Origin: JACRDV01 sp024860865 [NCBI: Methanobacteriota archaeon]
GTDB taxonomy: Archaea > JACRDV01
Length of the DNA stretch: 13,936 nucleotides
Direction of reading: 5' to 3'
Assembly: GCA_024860865.1 (NCBI GenBank)
Contig: JACRDV010000103.1
Coordinates: 1 to 13,936 of the forward strand
Position numbers and translations under genes: made by a program. The notes below the pieces were generated by a model, which was not told the DNA's origin, did no database searches, and saw only the letters and a list, made by a program, of their open reading frames with translations. Position 1 is the stretch's first letter; every line of letters begins with the position of its first letter. Shown here piece by piece: positions 1 to 7,311 of the stretch.

Positions 1-2
1 AC

Positions 3-1919
3 TCAAGCTTCTTTCAGCTTGCGTTCCAATATCTGGCTCACTAGTTTTCCATCTGCGCGACCTTGAACTCTCTCCATAATTATGCCCATTAAAGGTTTCG
101 CTGCGCGAGGCCCTTTTGATTGAATTATAGCTTTATTTTCATCTATAACTTTTTGGACCAATTGTTCAAGTTCTTCTTCAGTGATTAGTTTTAACTTTAA
201 GGTCTTTAATATTTCATCAGCAGTTTTACTTGGAAAAAGCGCCAATTCCCTTAAGAGTTGCGGAATTCCTTCCTTCACAAGTTTGTTATTTTCAACTAAT
301 ACAAAAATTTGTTTTAAATGATTAACTGTGATGTTCTCAACTGGGATGTTTTCTTTTTTTAGCTCTGGGATAGTCGACTCAAGCGTGCGAGCAATTATAG
401 TAGGGCTTACTTTATATGTTTCAATTAATTCTTCAAAAAATTTTAAATTTTTAGAGCGTACCATTTGGAAAGCTAGTTCTTCGCTTAGCCCATGGTCTTC
501 TACAAATCGTTTCATCTTATCTTCCGGTAGCTCTGGTAGTTTTTGTTTAATTGCAGATAATCTTTCAGGTGTTATAACAATAGGCGCTATGTCAGTCTCG
601 GGATACATCCTCGCTGCTCCAGGTAAAGGCCTCATGTACTCTGTGTTACCATCTTGAAGAGCCCTCCTTGTTTCAACTGGTATCTCCGTAATTGCTTGCC
701 TTGCTCTATCAACAACTGCCTTCAAAGCTTTCTCAGCTTTGTCGAATGAGTCAGCTACTATAACAACGGCATCATTTTTATTTGCATTAACATGCTTTAT
801 TATTAAATCGACTTCTGTTTCAGGGATACCAAAGGCAGGCAATTCATCGGTGTGAATAATTCCGCCAACGCCTCCAATAACCTTTGCATAATCTGATAAT
901 TCAGTTCCAAATCTCCTGCCAGGTTGAATCTCTCTGCCAAGTAAGCCTCCAAACCCTATTAGTCTTAAAGCTAAAATTTTGCAACCTTTTTCAAGCGCTT
1001 TTTTCAAAATTTTCGATTGAGTTTTAGAGAGGAGATGTGTCAAGTCAGAAAAATCACTAGTAACTTTCGAAAGGTCGACATTTCTTTTTTTCAATTCATC
1101 TCGAATTTTAAGAAGTTCAACTTGTCTTTTTACTTCGTTTTCAATTATCTTTGGGACCAAACTGAGTTCCTGAACCCCCTTGACTTCAACTCTAGCTCCA
1201 TTTTTAATTGAAATATTTAAGTCCTGGCGAATTGTTCCGATTCCGCGCTTAACTTTTTCAGTCGCTCGCAAAATTAAGCCAACTTTAAAAACAGCTTCTT
1301 TTGCTTGTTCGGGCGAATGGATGTCGGGGCTGCTACCAATTTCAATCAAAGGGATCCCAAGCCTATTTAATCGATATCTTGCAGTTGTTTGAGTTGTTTC
1401 AATTATCCTGGCGGCTTCTTCCTCTAAACAAATTGTTGGAATTCCAACTTTTCCTCCTTTAGTTTCTATATAGCCATCAGTTGCGATGAATGCAGTCCGT
1501 TGAAAACCTGAAGTATTTGAGCCATCGATAACTGTTTTTCTCATGACGTGAATTTCATCAACTACTTTCGCATTTAAAAGCTGAGCAACTTCAATTGTTA
1601 TATCAATTGAAACTTGGTTAGGCTCATGCGGTGGCTCTTCGTCGTATTCAACGTCGCAGGTAGAATTAGAATATCCTTCATAAACGAATTCTCTTGCTCT
1701 TAACCATTCGTGCATAGCTGCAAGATCAACTATACCTGTTTCCCCCGGAACTGGTCTTAACCTTCTATTAAAAACCACATCGGGCGGATCGTCTCTTAAC
1801 TCAGTTGGACAATTGCAAAACAGCTTAGCTTTAGTTGCAAGTTGTTGGTGAATTTCAAATCCGCATTTTAGTCCAAGTGCCTTATAATCGAAGTTGATTC
1901 TATTTCCCTCCTCTGTCAT
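3..1919 (-). CDS. gatE: Glu-tRNA(Gln) amidotransferase subunit E (GatE)
   Basis: GatE is the tRNA-binding, kinase-type subunit of the archaeal GatDE amidotransferase, which converts Glu-tRNA(Gln) to Gln-tRNA(Gln) in the cytoplasm. The 638-residue protein has the usual full length. The GatB-type catalytic cradle starts with EIHQQL (22-27) and continues through the MRKTVIDGSNTSGFQRT block (126-142), RYRLNRLGIPLIEIG (181-195) and RQDLNISI (231-238). An inserted GAD domain like that of bacterial AspRS spans about 300-415 and separates GatE from GatB. The cradle resumes at PLPGAARMYPETD (431-443), and a helical GatB/YqeY tail fills about 490-638. Cysteines 35, 37 and 88 sit where GatB-family proteins bind zinc. 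The start is ATG without a clear Shine-Dalgarno. The partner gatD is not in the window. Both ends are present; the stop TGA lies at bases 3-5. Confidence 0.97.
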   Translation of the reverse strand: MTEEGNRINFDYKALGLKCGFEIHQQLATKAKLFCNCPTELRDDPPDVVFNRRLRPVPGETGIVDLAAMHEWLRAREFVYEGYSNSTCDVEYDEEPPHEPNQVSIDITIEVAQLLNAKVVDEIHVMRKTVIDGSNTSGFQRTAFIATDGYIETKGGKVGIPTICLEEEAARIIETTQTTARYRLNRLGIPLIEIGSSPDIHSPEQAKEAVFKVGLILRATEKVKRGIGTIRQDLNISIKNGARVEVKGVQELSLVPKIIENEVKRQVELLKIRDELKKRNVDLSKVTSDFSDLTHLLSKTQSKILKKALEKGCKILALRLIGFGGLLGREIQPGRRFGTELSDYAKVIGGVGGIIHTDELPAFGIPETEVDLIIKHVNANKNDAVVIVADSFDKAEKALKAVVDRARQAITEIPVETRRALQDGNTEYMRPLPGAARMYPETDIAPIVITPERLSAIKQKLPELPEDKMKRFVEDHGLSEELAFQMVRSKNLKFFEELIETYKVSPTIIARTLESTIPELKKENIPVENITVNHLKQIFVLVENNKLVKEGIPQLLRELALFPSKTADEILKTLKLKLITEEELEQLVQKVIDENKAIIQSKGPRAAKPLMGIIMERVQGRADGKLVSQILERKLKEA

Positions 1920-2082
1920 ATAGCTTAAAATTTAGTTAGTGATTCTTCATTTTAACTTAGCCATTTGGGCTCCTAATTGCATAGTGTAAAAACAGGGCAA
2001 ATTTAATTTAGGTATTTTAAATTTCTATTCGCTCTTTATGATTGCTTCCAAAACTGCAAATAATAGAAAAATAGCAAGTAAG

Positions 2083-2092
2083 TTTAAAAAAA
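2083..2092 (-). terminator. T-tract terminator of pan
   Basis: On the minus strand the TAA stop of pan is followed at once by seven T residues, and further T-rich sequence follows to about 2060. This fits archaeal T-tract termination before gatE, which lies 173 bases further on in the same direction. Confidence 0.5.
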
Positions 2093-3325
2093 TTATCCGA
2101 ACATCACGCCAGCTGCTTCCCTTTTTCTCTCTCCAAATTTAGTGCTACCTAGCACTTTAATAACTGCTTGATCGAAATCAGCCATTGTTACTTTTTCTCT
2201 CTCTTCCCTTATGGCAAACATACCCGCTTCAGTACAAATTGCTTTAATATCTGCACCTGAAGCCCCATCTGTAATTGATGCCAATTTTTCGATGCTAAAA
2301 TCTTCAGACAAATTAATCTTTTTAGTATGGATCTTGAATATTTCAACCCGCCCTCTAAAATTGGGTAGAGGAACTTCAATAAACCTATCAAACCTGCCTG
2401 GTCTAAGGATAGCTGGGTCTAAGATATCGGACCTGTTAGTTGCCCCTATAATTTTGACCTCTCCTCTCGGATCAAACCCATCCATCTCCGCAAGCAACTG
2501 CATCAAAGTTCTTTGCACTTCACGGTCTCCGCTTGTTGCAGTCTCTAATCTCTTAGCCGCAATAGCATCTAACTCATCGATGAAAATTATACTAGGAGCT
2601 TTTTCTCTAGCAAGTTGAAATACCTCTCTAACTAATCGAGCTCCTTCACCAATATATTTCTGAACTAATTCAGATCCAATTATTTTTATGAAAGTTGCTT
2701 CTGTTTCATGAGCAACTCCTTTTCCAAGCAGAGTTTTTCCAGTTCCAGGCGGGCCGTACAATAGAACTCCCTTAGGCGGCTCGATTCCAACTTTTTCGAA
2801 TAAGTCTGGCCTTTTCAATGGAAGTTCGATCGTTTCTCTAATTTCATTTATTTGCTCTTCCAATCCGCCTATATCCTCATAAGTTATTTTAGGTCGCTCA
2901 TCGATTTCCATTCCAAGAACCATCGGATCCTTTTCAGTTGGCAAGACTCCAACAATTGCAAAAGACTGTTGATTTAGAGCAACTCGCGCACCTGGAACCA
3001 AATCTTTTCTATCAATAAACTGTGAAACAGTAACCACAAAGTTTGGACCTGTAGAACTTTTTACAATTATTCTATCATCATTTAGCGAATCAATGACTGT
3101 TGCAACTACTAAAGGTAAACTCTTAAGACGCTCGAGTTCACTGCGGAATTTTCTAAGTTCTCGCTCCAGCCGAATCCTTTCGCTTTCAATATATCGCTTC
3201 TCAGTTTCTAACCTGCGATTCTCATCTTTCATCTGCGAGATAAGTGTTTCTAGCTGCCGCAAACGGTTTAACAAATATTCAGAGAATTCACCGCGGTCTT
3301 GAGATACTTCAGCAATATCTGCCAT
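2093..3325 (-). CDS. pan: Proteasome-activating nucleotidase (PAN), AAA+ unfoldase
   Basis: PAN is the hexameric ATPase that unfolds substrates and opens the gate of the archaeal 20S proteasome. The 410 residues show the family order: an N-terminal coiled coil (about 18-68), a proline at the junction (P71) where PAN has its cis/trans Pro, an OB domain (about 72-135), then the AAA+ module. Walker A is GPPGTGKT (191-198), Walker B is [10 protein letters not shown] (247-256), the aromatic pore loop is YIG (224-226), and the arginine-finger segment is RPGRFDRF (308-315). The last three residues are MFG, a hydrophobic-aromatic-X ending with Phe where the HbYX docking motif normally has Tyr. The ATG is used; a GAGGTGAT motif in the leader is too far away (24 bases) to act on it. 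The gene diverges from mbf1. No proteasome subunit gene is in the window. Confidence 0.97.
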   Translation of the reverse strand: MADIAEVSQDRGEFSEYLLNRLRQLETLISQMKDENRRLETEKRYIESERIRLERELRKFRSELERLKSLPLVVATVIDSLNDDRIIVKSSTGPNFVVTVSQFIDRKDLVPGARVALNQQSFAIVGVLPTEKDPMVLGMEIDERPKITYEDIGGLEEQINEIRETIELPLKRPDLFEKVGIEPPKGVLLYGPPGTGKTLLGKGVAHETEATFIKIIGSELVQKYIGEGARLVREVFQLAREKAPSIIFIDELDAIAAKRLETATSGDREVQRTLMQLLAEMDGFDPRGEVKIIGATNRSDILDPAILRPGRFDRFIEVPLPNFRGRVEIFKIHTKKINLSEDFSIEKLASITDGASGADIKAICTEAGMFAIREEREKVTMADFDQAVIKVLGSTKFGERKREAAGVMFG

Positions 3326-3358
3326 ATTTCTCAGTTAAATAAATGTAAGCTATCACCT

Positions 3359-3367
3359 CTATAAAGA
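3359..3367 (-). promoter_or_regulatory. Candidate TATA box of pan
   Basis: On the minus strand, TCTTTATAG lies about 35 bases before the ATG of pan. Initiation about 25 bases downstream would give a leader of about 10 bases. The GAGGTGAT that follows the box (about 3350-3357) would then lie upstream of the mRNA start, which explains why it is not in ribosome-binding position. Confidence 0.4.
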
Positions 3368-3407
3368 TTTTGTCAGACTTACGACCGATAAAATTTTACT
3401 AAAAAAG

Positions 3408-3415
3408 ATTTATAA
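3408..3415 (+). promoter_or_regulatory. TATA box of the mbf1-sua5-map operon
   Basis: ATTTATAA preceded by the purine-rich BRE-like AAAAAAG lies about 20 bases before the ATG at 3434. A start site 22-26 bases downstream of the box centre would fall at or very near the ATG, so the transcript is probably leaderless. Confidence 0.65.
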
Positions 3416-3433
3416 CATAACCAGGTTAGACAA

Positions 3434-3904
3434 ATGTTTTGCGAAATATGTGGTGTAAAGATAATTGGACAACCTTCGAAAATTTATGTTGAAGGAGCAG
3501 AACTGTTAGTCTGTCGAAACTGCGAACAATTTGGCTCCAAAAAGTGGTCAAGATATCCAACTGCAACTCAGATTAAAGTCAAACTTCCAAAAACGAAACC
3601 AAAGGAAGATCTATTTGCGCAACTTGATTTTGGGCTTATTGAAAACTACCCAGATATAATTCGTAGGGCTAGAGAGAAAAAGGGTTGGAGCCAAGAAGAT
3701 CTAGCCCGTAAAATTAACGAAAGACTTTCTGTGATCAAGCGAGTTGAACTTGGAAAAATGCCTCCAGATACTAAGTTAACTAAAAAACTCGAGAAGACTC
3801 TAGAGATAATTCTCACTGAAAAAATCCCAAAGGAGATAATTCCAAAGGAACCAAGTAAAGGCGAATTGACCATCGGGGATGTTATAGTAGTCAAGAAGAA
3901 GTAG
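3434..3904 (+). CDS. Archaeal MBF1-type factor: zinc ribbon plus HTH
   Basis: This is a multiprotein bridging factor 1 homologue. Family members join a zinc ribbon to a Cro/C1-type helix-turn-helix; archaeal MBF1 has been linked to the small ribosomal subunit as well as to transcription. The 156-residue protein has an N-terminal zinc ribbon with C3-x2-C6 and C27-x2-C30, a Lys/Pro-rich linker (about 48-60), and an HTH at about 72-128 containing IIRRAREKKGWSQEDLARKI, the typical MBF1 helix pair. A basic tail ends in VVKKK. The ATG lies about 20 bases after a TATA box with no Shine-Dalgarno, so the mRNA is probably nearly leaderless. It is the first gene of an operon with sua5 (11-base gap) and map. 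Confidence 0.93.
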   Translation: MFCEICGVKIIGQPSKIYVEGAELLVCRNCEQFGSKKWSRYPTATQIKVKLPKTKPKEDLFAQLDFGLIENYPDIIRRAREKKGWSQEDLARKINERLSVIKRVELGKMPPDTKLTKKLEKTLEIILTEKIPKEIIPKEPSKGELTIGDVIVVKKK

Positions 3905-3915
3905 CAGGGATAACC

Positions 3916-4563
3916 ATGGCTGTTATCATGCATATCAGTGCCCATCAAATTGACTTAGAAAAAATTAAACGAGTTGCAGAAATAATTCGCAACAAGGGGC
4001 TAGTTGTTTATCCCACTGAAACTTTATATGGACTTGGTGCAAATGCATTAGATGCACAAGCTATATTAAAAGTTTTTAATGTAAAACAGCGATCGCTTTC
4101 AAGACCAATAACTCTTGCTGTAGCTGATGAAAAAATGTTAGAAAAAGTTGCTGAAGTAAATGATTTGACAAAAAAGATTGTACATACATGCTTGCCGGGT
4201 CCTCTGTCACTATTGTTAAATAAAAAAGAAATAGTACCAAAGGAATTAACATGCGGACAAACAAAAGTAGGAATTAGAATCCCCGATCATCCTGTTGCAC
4301 TTTCTCTTATTCGCGTTTTAGGCATTCCAATAACTGCAACTAGTGCAAATATTTCGGGTCAACCAGCTCCAGTTTCTGCTGAAGAAGCTAACAAACAAAT
4401 CGGAAAAAAAGTTGATTTAATAATAGACAGTGGATTAACAAAAATTGGTCAGCCTTCAACAATAATTGATCTGACGCTTGATCCTCCAAGAGTTATTAGA
4501 AGCGGAGCATTTCCAGTTGAGAAACTCCAAACTTTAGTTGAAAAACTCAAAATTACAATATAA
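3916..4563 (+). CDS. Threonylcarbamoyl-AMP synthase, YrdC/Sua5 family
   Basis: The enzyme makes threonylcarbamoyl-AMP from threonine, bicarbonate and ATP, the first step of tRNA t6A37 modification; the KEOPS complex finishes the reaction. The 215 residues are essentially one YrdC domain: YPTETLYGLG (32-41), KQRSLSRPITL (57-67), KVGIRIPDHP (117-126), TSANISG (142-148), STIIDL (181-186) and RSGAFP (195-200). The C-terminal Sua5 domain found in many archaeal proteins of about 340 residues is absent, so this is the short form. Two starts are possible, ATG at 3916 or ATG at 3928 (MHISAHQ); neither has a clear Shine-Dalgarno, and the first is kept because it gives the shorter gap to mbf1. It is the middle gene of mbf1-sua5-map. 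All three products act on translation or nascent protein. Confidence 0.94.
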   Translation: MAVIMHISAHQIDLEKIKRVAEIIRNKGLVVYPTETLYGLGANALDAQAILKVFNVKQRSLSRPITLAVADEKMLEKVAEVNDLTKKIVHTCLPGPLSLLLNKKEIVPKELTCGQTKVGIRIPDHPVALSLIRVLGIPITATSANISGQPAPVSAEEANKQIGKKVDLIIDSGLTKIGQPSTIIDLTLDPPRVIRSGAFPVEKLQTLVEKLKITI

Positions 4564-4580
4564 TACTTAAGTTGATTCAA

Positions 4581-5477
4581 ATGCTCACACCAGAAGAAAT
4601 TGAAACTTATAGACAAGCTGGGAAAATTGCGGCTGAAATCAGAGAAAGAGTTCGAAATATTATTAAACCTGGTCTAAAGCTGCTCGAATTAGCAGAAGCA
4701 GTAGAGAATATGACCTTTGAAAAGGGGGCTAAACCAGCTTTTCCTTGTAATGTCTCGGTCAATGATATAGCAGCCCACTACTCTCCTCCTGTAAATGACA
4801 CAACTATAATCAAAGAAAAAGATCTGGTCAAACTGGACCTTGGAGTCCACATCAGAGGATGTATAGCAGATACCGCTGTTAGCGTCGGGGTTGATAATTC
4901 TCATCAAGCTTTAATCAAAGCGGCAGAAGATGCTTTAGAAGCAGCTATTAAGATCATTAAACCAAATATTCCAACAAATCGAATCGGCGAGGCGATTGAA
5001 ACAACAATTAAAAAATTTGGGTTTTCCCCTATTGGGGATTTAACTGGACACGCTATGGCTCGTTATAATTTGCACTCCGGGATTACCATTCCAAACGTAA
5101 AAACACCTTTTGGCGATCTTTTGAAAGTTGGAGATGTAATCGCAATTGAACCATTTGCTACGAATTCAGTAGGTAAAATTGTTGAGAACAACTATGCCTA
5201 CATTTATAGCTTTTTGCGGGAGAGACCTGTCAGATTGCAAGAATCAAAAAAGATTCTTCAAGTTATTAAAGAGAAATATGGTGCGCTTCCATTTGCAGAG
5301 CGATGGTTAACAAAAGAAGTCCAAGGAACTAAACTTAGGATTGCCTTAAAACTATTGCTCAATTCTGGCGTGATCAGAGCATATCCGATATTGAGAGAAA
5401 AAAATAGAGGTTTAGTTTCTCAAGCTGAGCATACTGTCATAATAACTGAAACTGGTTGCGAAGTAATTACTCGCTAA
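4581..5477 (+). CDS. map: Methionine aminopeptidase, type II (archaeal)
   Basis: The enzyme removes the initiator methionine from nascent proteins. I take the ATG at 4581 (298 residues, MLTPEEIETYRQAGKIA) rather than an in-frame TTG at 4572. It follows sua5 by 17 bases. Counted from this ATG, the pita-bread fold carries the full two-metal centre: D86 (KLDLG), D97 (IADTA), H157 (TGHAM), E190 (IEPFA) and E283 (AEHTV), plus the substrate histidine H66 (IAAHYSP). The helical insert between about 215 and 265 (ERPVRLQ to NSGVIRAYPI) marks type II enzymes. The length is normal for archaeal MetAP2, which lacks the charged extension of eukaryotes. It is the last gene of the mbf1-sua5-map operon; a T-rich stretch follows the stop codon at about 5479-5485. 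Confidence 0.96.
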   Translation: MLTPEEIETYRQAGKIAAEIRERVRNIIKPGLKLLELAEAVENMTFEKGAKPAFPCNVSVNDIAAHYSPPVNDTTIIKEKDLVKLDLGVHIRGCIADTAVSVGVDNSHQALIKAAEDALEAAIKIIKPNIPTNRIGEAIETTIKKFGFSPIGDLTGHAMARYNLHSGITIPNVKTPFGDLLKVGDVIAIEPFATNSVGKIVENNYAYIYSFLRERPVRLQESKKILQVIKEKYGALPFAERWLTKEVQGTKLRIALKLLLNSGVIRAYPILREKNRGLVSQAEHTVIITETGCEVITR

Positions 5478-5508
5478 ATATTTTTAGAGGAAACTTAGGA
5501 ATTATTGG

Positions 5509-5518
5509 AAATATAAGA
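5509..5518 (+). promoter_or_regulatory. TATA box of the membrane-HTH gene
   Basis: AAATATAAGA with GG just upstream as a BRE-like element, 30 bases before ATG 5547. It suggests that this gene is transcribed apart from the mbf1-sua5-map operon, which ends at 5477. Confidence 0.6.
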
Positions 5519-5546
5519 AAATACAATTCAAAAAGGAACTAAGTGT

Positions 5547-6476
5547 ATGTATTCTTTTAAAGCAATAATTAAATTATTATTAGTTTTTCTAGTAATAGTT
5601 CAAATTTCAGCAGCCCAAGAATTGCCGTTTGAATCATTCACTGAAGAGACGAATCTGCCCTCAGGTATAATTGAGATTAAAATCCAAGAAAATGGCTGGG
5701 TTTCGGTTAGAGCTGGAATTGTTGCCTATGGTCGCACTGAATTAAGCCTACCCTACAAAACAGATAACCTAGAGGTGTTTGATGCTGAAGGTACGCTGCC
5801 TTATACCAAAAATAAAACTATTTTGGTTTTCACTCCAAGAGCAAACGAAACTTATATCTCATTTTCAACTGATGCCTTAACTTCCAAAAGTGGTTCAATA
5901 TGGGTTTTAAATTTCACTTCTCCAACTTTATTTGAAATGCTAGAGATTAATGTCTATTTATCAAATGCTATACTAAGAAGCTCTGAATCTTATCCTAAAA
6001 CTGAACCTTTCGTTGAACCATTCAACAATCAAATAAAAATTTCATGGCTAGTCTTTGCTCCAGATGAGCTTGATTTCACAATAAAATATCAGTTAAAAAC
6101 AGCAGAAGTCTACAAAAACCAATGGTTAATGCTATTAGGAACAATTTTAATTTTAATTGGAGCAATTAGTGGGATTATCTATTTAAAAAGAAGAAAAATG
6201 TTGCCAAAAAGTCAACTTCAGGTTATTCCCCCAGCCCTTAAAGTTATTTTGCCAACATTAGATGAAAAAGAAAGAAAAATTATAGAAGAATTATTGAAAG
6301 CTGGTGGAAAAACTACACAGGCTAAATTATTTCACCTAACTGGACTTCCCAAATCCAGTTTACACAGGATTCTAAAGGAACTTGAAAATAAGAATTTAAT
6401 TAAAATCACTGAGATCGGAAAAACAAATCTAGTGGAGTTAGCAGGTAAGTCACTCGGAGAAAATGTTCCAAAATAA
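5547..6476 (+). CDS. Membrane-anchored winged-helix regulator with extracytoplasmic sensor domain
   Basis: This 309-residue protein reads as a one-component membrane sensor. Residues 1-24 are a signal peptide or anchor (hydrophobic LLLVFLVIVQISAA). Residues 25-190 are a beta-rich outside domain with three N-glycosylation sequons (N89KT, N100ET, N122FT). A single membrane span covers about 193-213 and is followed by a basic KRRK stop-transfer motif. The cytoplasmic end (about 236-302) is a MarR/ArsR-like winged helix: the DEKERKIIEELL helix, then the recognition pair TQAKLFHLTGLPKSSLHRIL and a wing around ITEIGKTNLVEL. Archaea often have such HTH proteins, but the ligand and targets here are unknown. 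It has its own TATA box and sits 84 bases before a secreted-protein gene that may be its partner or target. It is not a classical two-component protein: there is no kinase or receiver. Confidence 0.85.
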   Translation: MYSFKAIIKLLLVFLVIVQISAAQELPFESFTEETNLPSGIIEIKIQENGWVSVRAGIVAYGRTELSLPYKTDNLEVFDAEGTLPYTKNKTILVFTPRANETYISFSTDALTSKSGSIWVLNFTSPTLFEMLEINVYLSNAILRSSESYPKTEPFVEPFNNQIKISWLVFAPDELDFTIKYQLKTAEVYKNQWLMLLGTILILIGAISGIIYLKRRKMLPKSQLQVIPPALKVILPTLDEKERKIIEELLKAGGKTTQAKLFHLTGLPKSSLHRILKELENKNLIKITEIGKTNLVELAGKSLGENVPK

Positions 6477-6480
6477 TTAT

Positions 6481-6556
6481 TTTCGTTCCAAATTGTCCCT
6501 AGAAAGTTCCAGGATGGATATTTCGTTCGTTCCGTATAATTTTAAAGCTGGTGATG
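6481..6556 (+). promoter_or_regulatory. Repeated GTTCC motifs, TATA-like element and SD before the secreted-protein gene
   Basis: GTTCC occurs at 6485-6489, 6506-6510 and 6529-6533, spaced 21 and 23 bases, close to two helical turns; TTTCGTTC occurs twice (6481, 6521). TATA-like GTATAATTTTA follows at 6534-6544, and GGTGATG at 6550-6556 sits four bases before the ATG. The motifs could bind a regulator, perhaps the winged helix encoded just upstream. Confidence 0.4.
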
Positions 6557-6560
6557 AAAA

Positions 6561-7094
6561 ATGAAAAAATCCATAATCGGAGCTATAATTGCGACAATCG
6601 CTCTATTTTCAGGGATGGCCTATCCAGCTTTTGCTCAGCCTCAGCAAGATGTTCCTCATCCCAAGTGGTTTCCACTGTTTCCAGCCATCATGTATGAAGC
6701 GAAAGGGTTTGCATTTGAGGGCGGTGATACGAGCAAATACCATGTTTTTGGAATCAGAGTGACTAAAATACGGGTTCCTCCAGTAAGGGAAGGATGGTTC
6801 GAAGAAGAGGAGATAAACATATCTGAATTGCGAACAATGTATCGGGGATTCGCGAAGATAGGGTCTGATATCTACCGACTTGAGAACATAACGATAAGTG
6901 ATAATGTATTCTCGGCCAAGTTAGTTAAGCGCATGCAAAATGCCACACAGGTAACGGGTACAATAATGTTAACATCTCAGCGATATGAAGGCTTGCGCGT
7001 AGCTACAGGCGAAGCAAACATCAATGGGGTCAATTACAAACTCTTTTCATTAGTTTCAGTAAAACGCCCACATCCGCTTAGACCGGGTCCTTAG
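6561..7094 (+). CDS. Secreted small protein of unknown function
   Basis: I do not recognise a family. The 177-residue product has a clear signal peptide (KK, then a hydrophobic stretch, then AFA before QPQQ; cleavage likely after A25). The mature part is about 152 residues, beta-rich and free of cysteine, with sequons at N86, N109 and N127, so it may be an exported glycoprotein. It starts PHPKWFPLFP and ends HPLRPGP. ATG at 6561 is supported by GGTGATG four bases upstream. G+C is 40-45% in two 60-base stretches I counted, against about 32% in neighbours, and codons such as CGG, CGA and ATA are frequent, so acquisition by transfer is possible. It follows the membrane-HTH gene in the same direction. 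Its function could be as a ligand-binding or surface protein, but nothing proves this. Confidence 0.8.
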   Translation: MKKSIIGAIIATIALFSGMAYPAFAQPQQDVPHPKWFPLFPAIMYEAKGFAFEGGDTSKYHVFGIRVTKIRVPPVREGWFEEEEINISELRTMYRGFAKIGSDIYRLENITISDNVFSAKLVKRMQNATQVTGTIMLTSQRYEGLRVATGEANINGVNYKLFSLVSVKRPHPLRPGP

Positions 7095-7137
7095 TGCCTT
7101 CTAGACCAGGCCCTCCTTGATGCCTTAAGCAACTCAG

Positions 7138-7192
7138 CTCTTTTTTTCTTTCTTTATTTTTTTATTATTTGATCATTTGAAAAAATCAAATA
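7138..7192 (+). terminator. T-tract terminator after the secreted-protein gene
   Basis: A dense run of T tracts (about 7141-7169) follows the stop codon by 45 bases, as in archaeal intrinsic termination. Right after it, ATTTGAT and ATCAAAT (about 7168-7192) can form a 7-bp hairpin with an 11-base loop. Confidence 0.6.
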
Positions 7193-7200
7193 AAAAGGCT

Positions 7201-7254
7201 GATTAAAAAAGCATTTGGTTAATTTTATCTTAATTTCGGTTAAAATTTTTAATC
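7201..7254. repeat. AT-rich inverted repeat before the nucleotidyltransferase promoter
   Basis: GATTAAAAA (7201-7209) and TTTTTAATC (7246-7254) form a perfect 9-bp inverted repeat with a 36-base gap, just upstream of the TATA box. It could be an operator, but such AT-rich palindromes also occur by chance. Confidence 0.3.
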
Positions 7255-7267
7255 AAAATTTTAGTTG

Positions 7268-7279
7268 CATATTTATTTA
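7268..7279 (+). promoter_or_regulatory. TATA box of the nucleotidyltransferase gene
   Basis: GCATATTTATTT lies about 35-40 bases before TTG 7312. A start site about 25 bases downstream gives a leader of roughly 10-15 bases. Confidence 0.5.
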
Positions 7280-7311
7280 AGTTAGTTTTTTAATAAAAAA
7301 CATCGGTCAAA

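Noticed and set aside
328-657. Open plus-strand frame inside gatE
   Set aside because: It runs antisense to the highly conserved gatE frame, its product is low-complexity and unlike any family, and it has no promoter or ribosome-binding site. Similar frames inside pan, map and the protease gene were dropped for the same reason.
1920-2092. Hidden small gene between gatE and pan
   Set aside because: All frames in this 173-base gap are interrupted by stops within a few codons; only the pan T tract and A/T-rich promoter-like sequence are seen.
3350-3357. GAGGTGAT as the ribosome-binding site of pan
   Set aside because: It is 24 bases from the ATG, with an in-frame stop codon between, and probably lies upstream of the transcript start.
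4572-4580. TTG start for methionine aminopeptidase
   Set aside because: The ATG nine bases later gives the start MLTPEEIETYRQAG, which is the usual beginning of the family, so the three extra residues are not needed.
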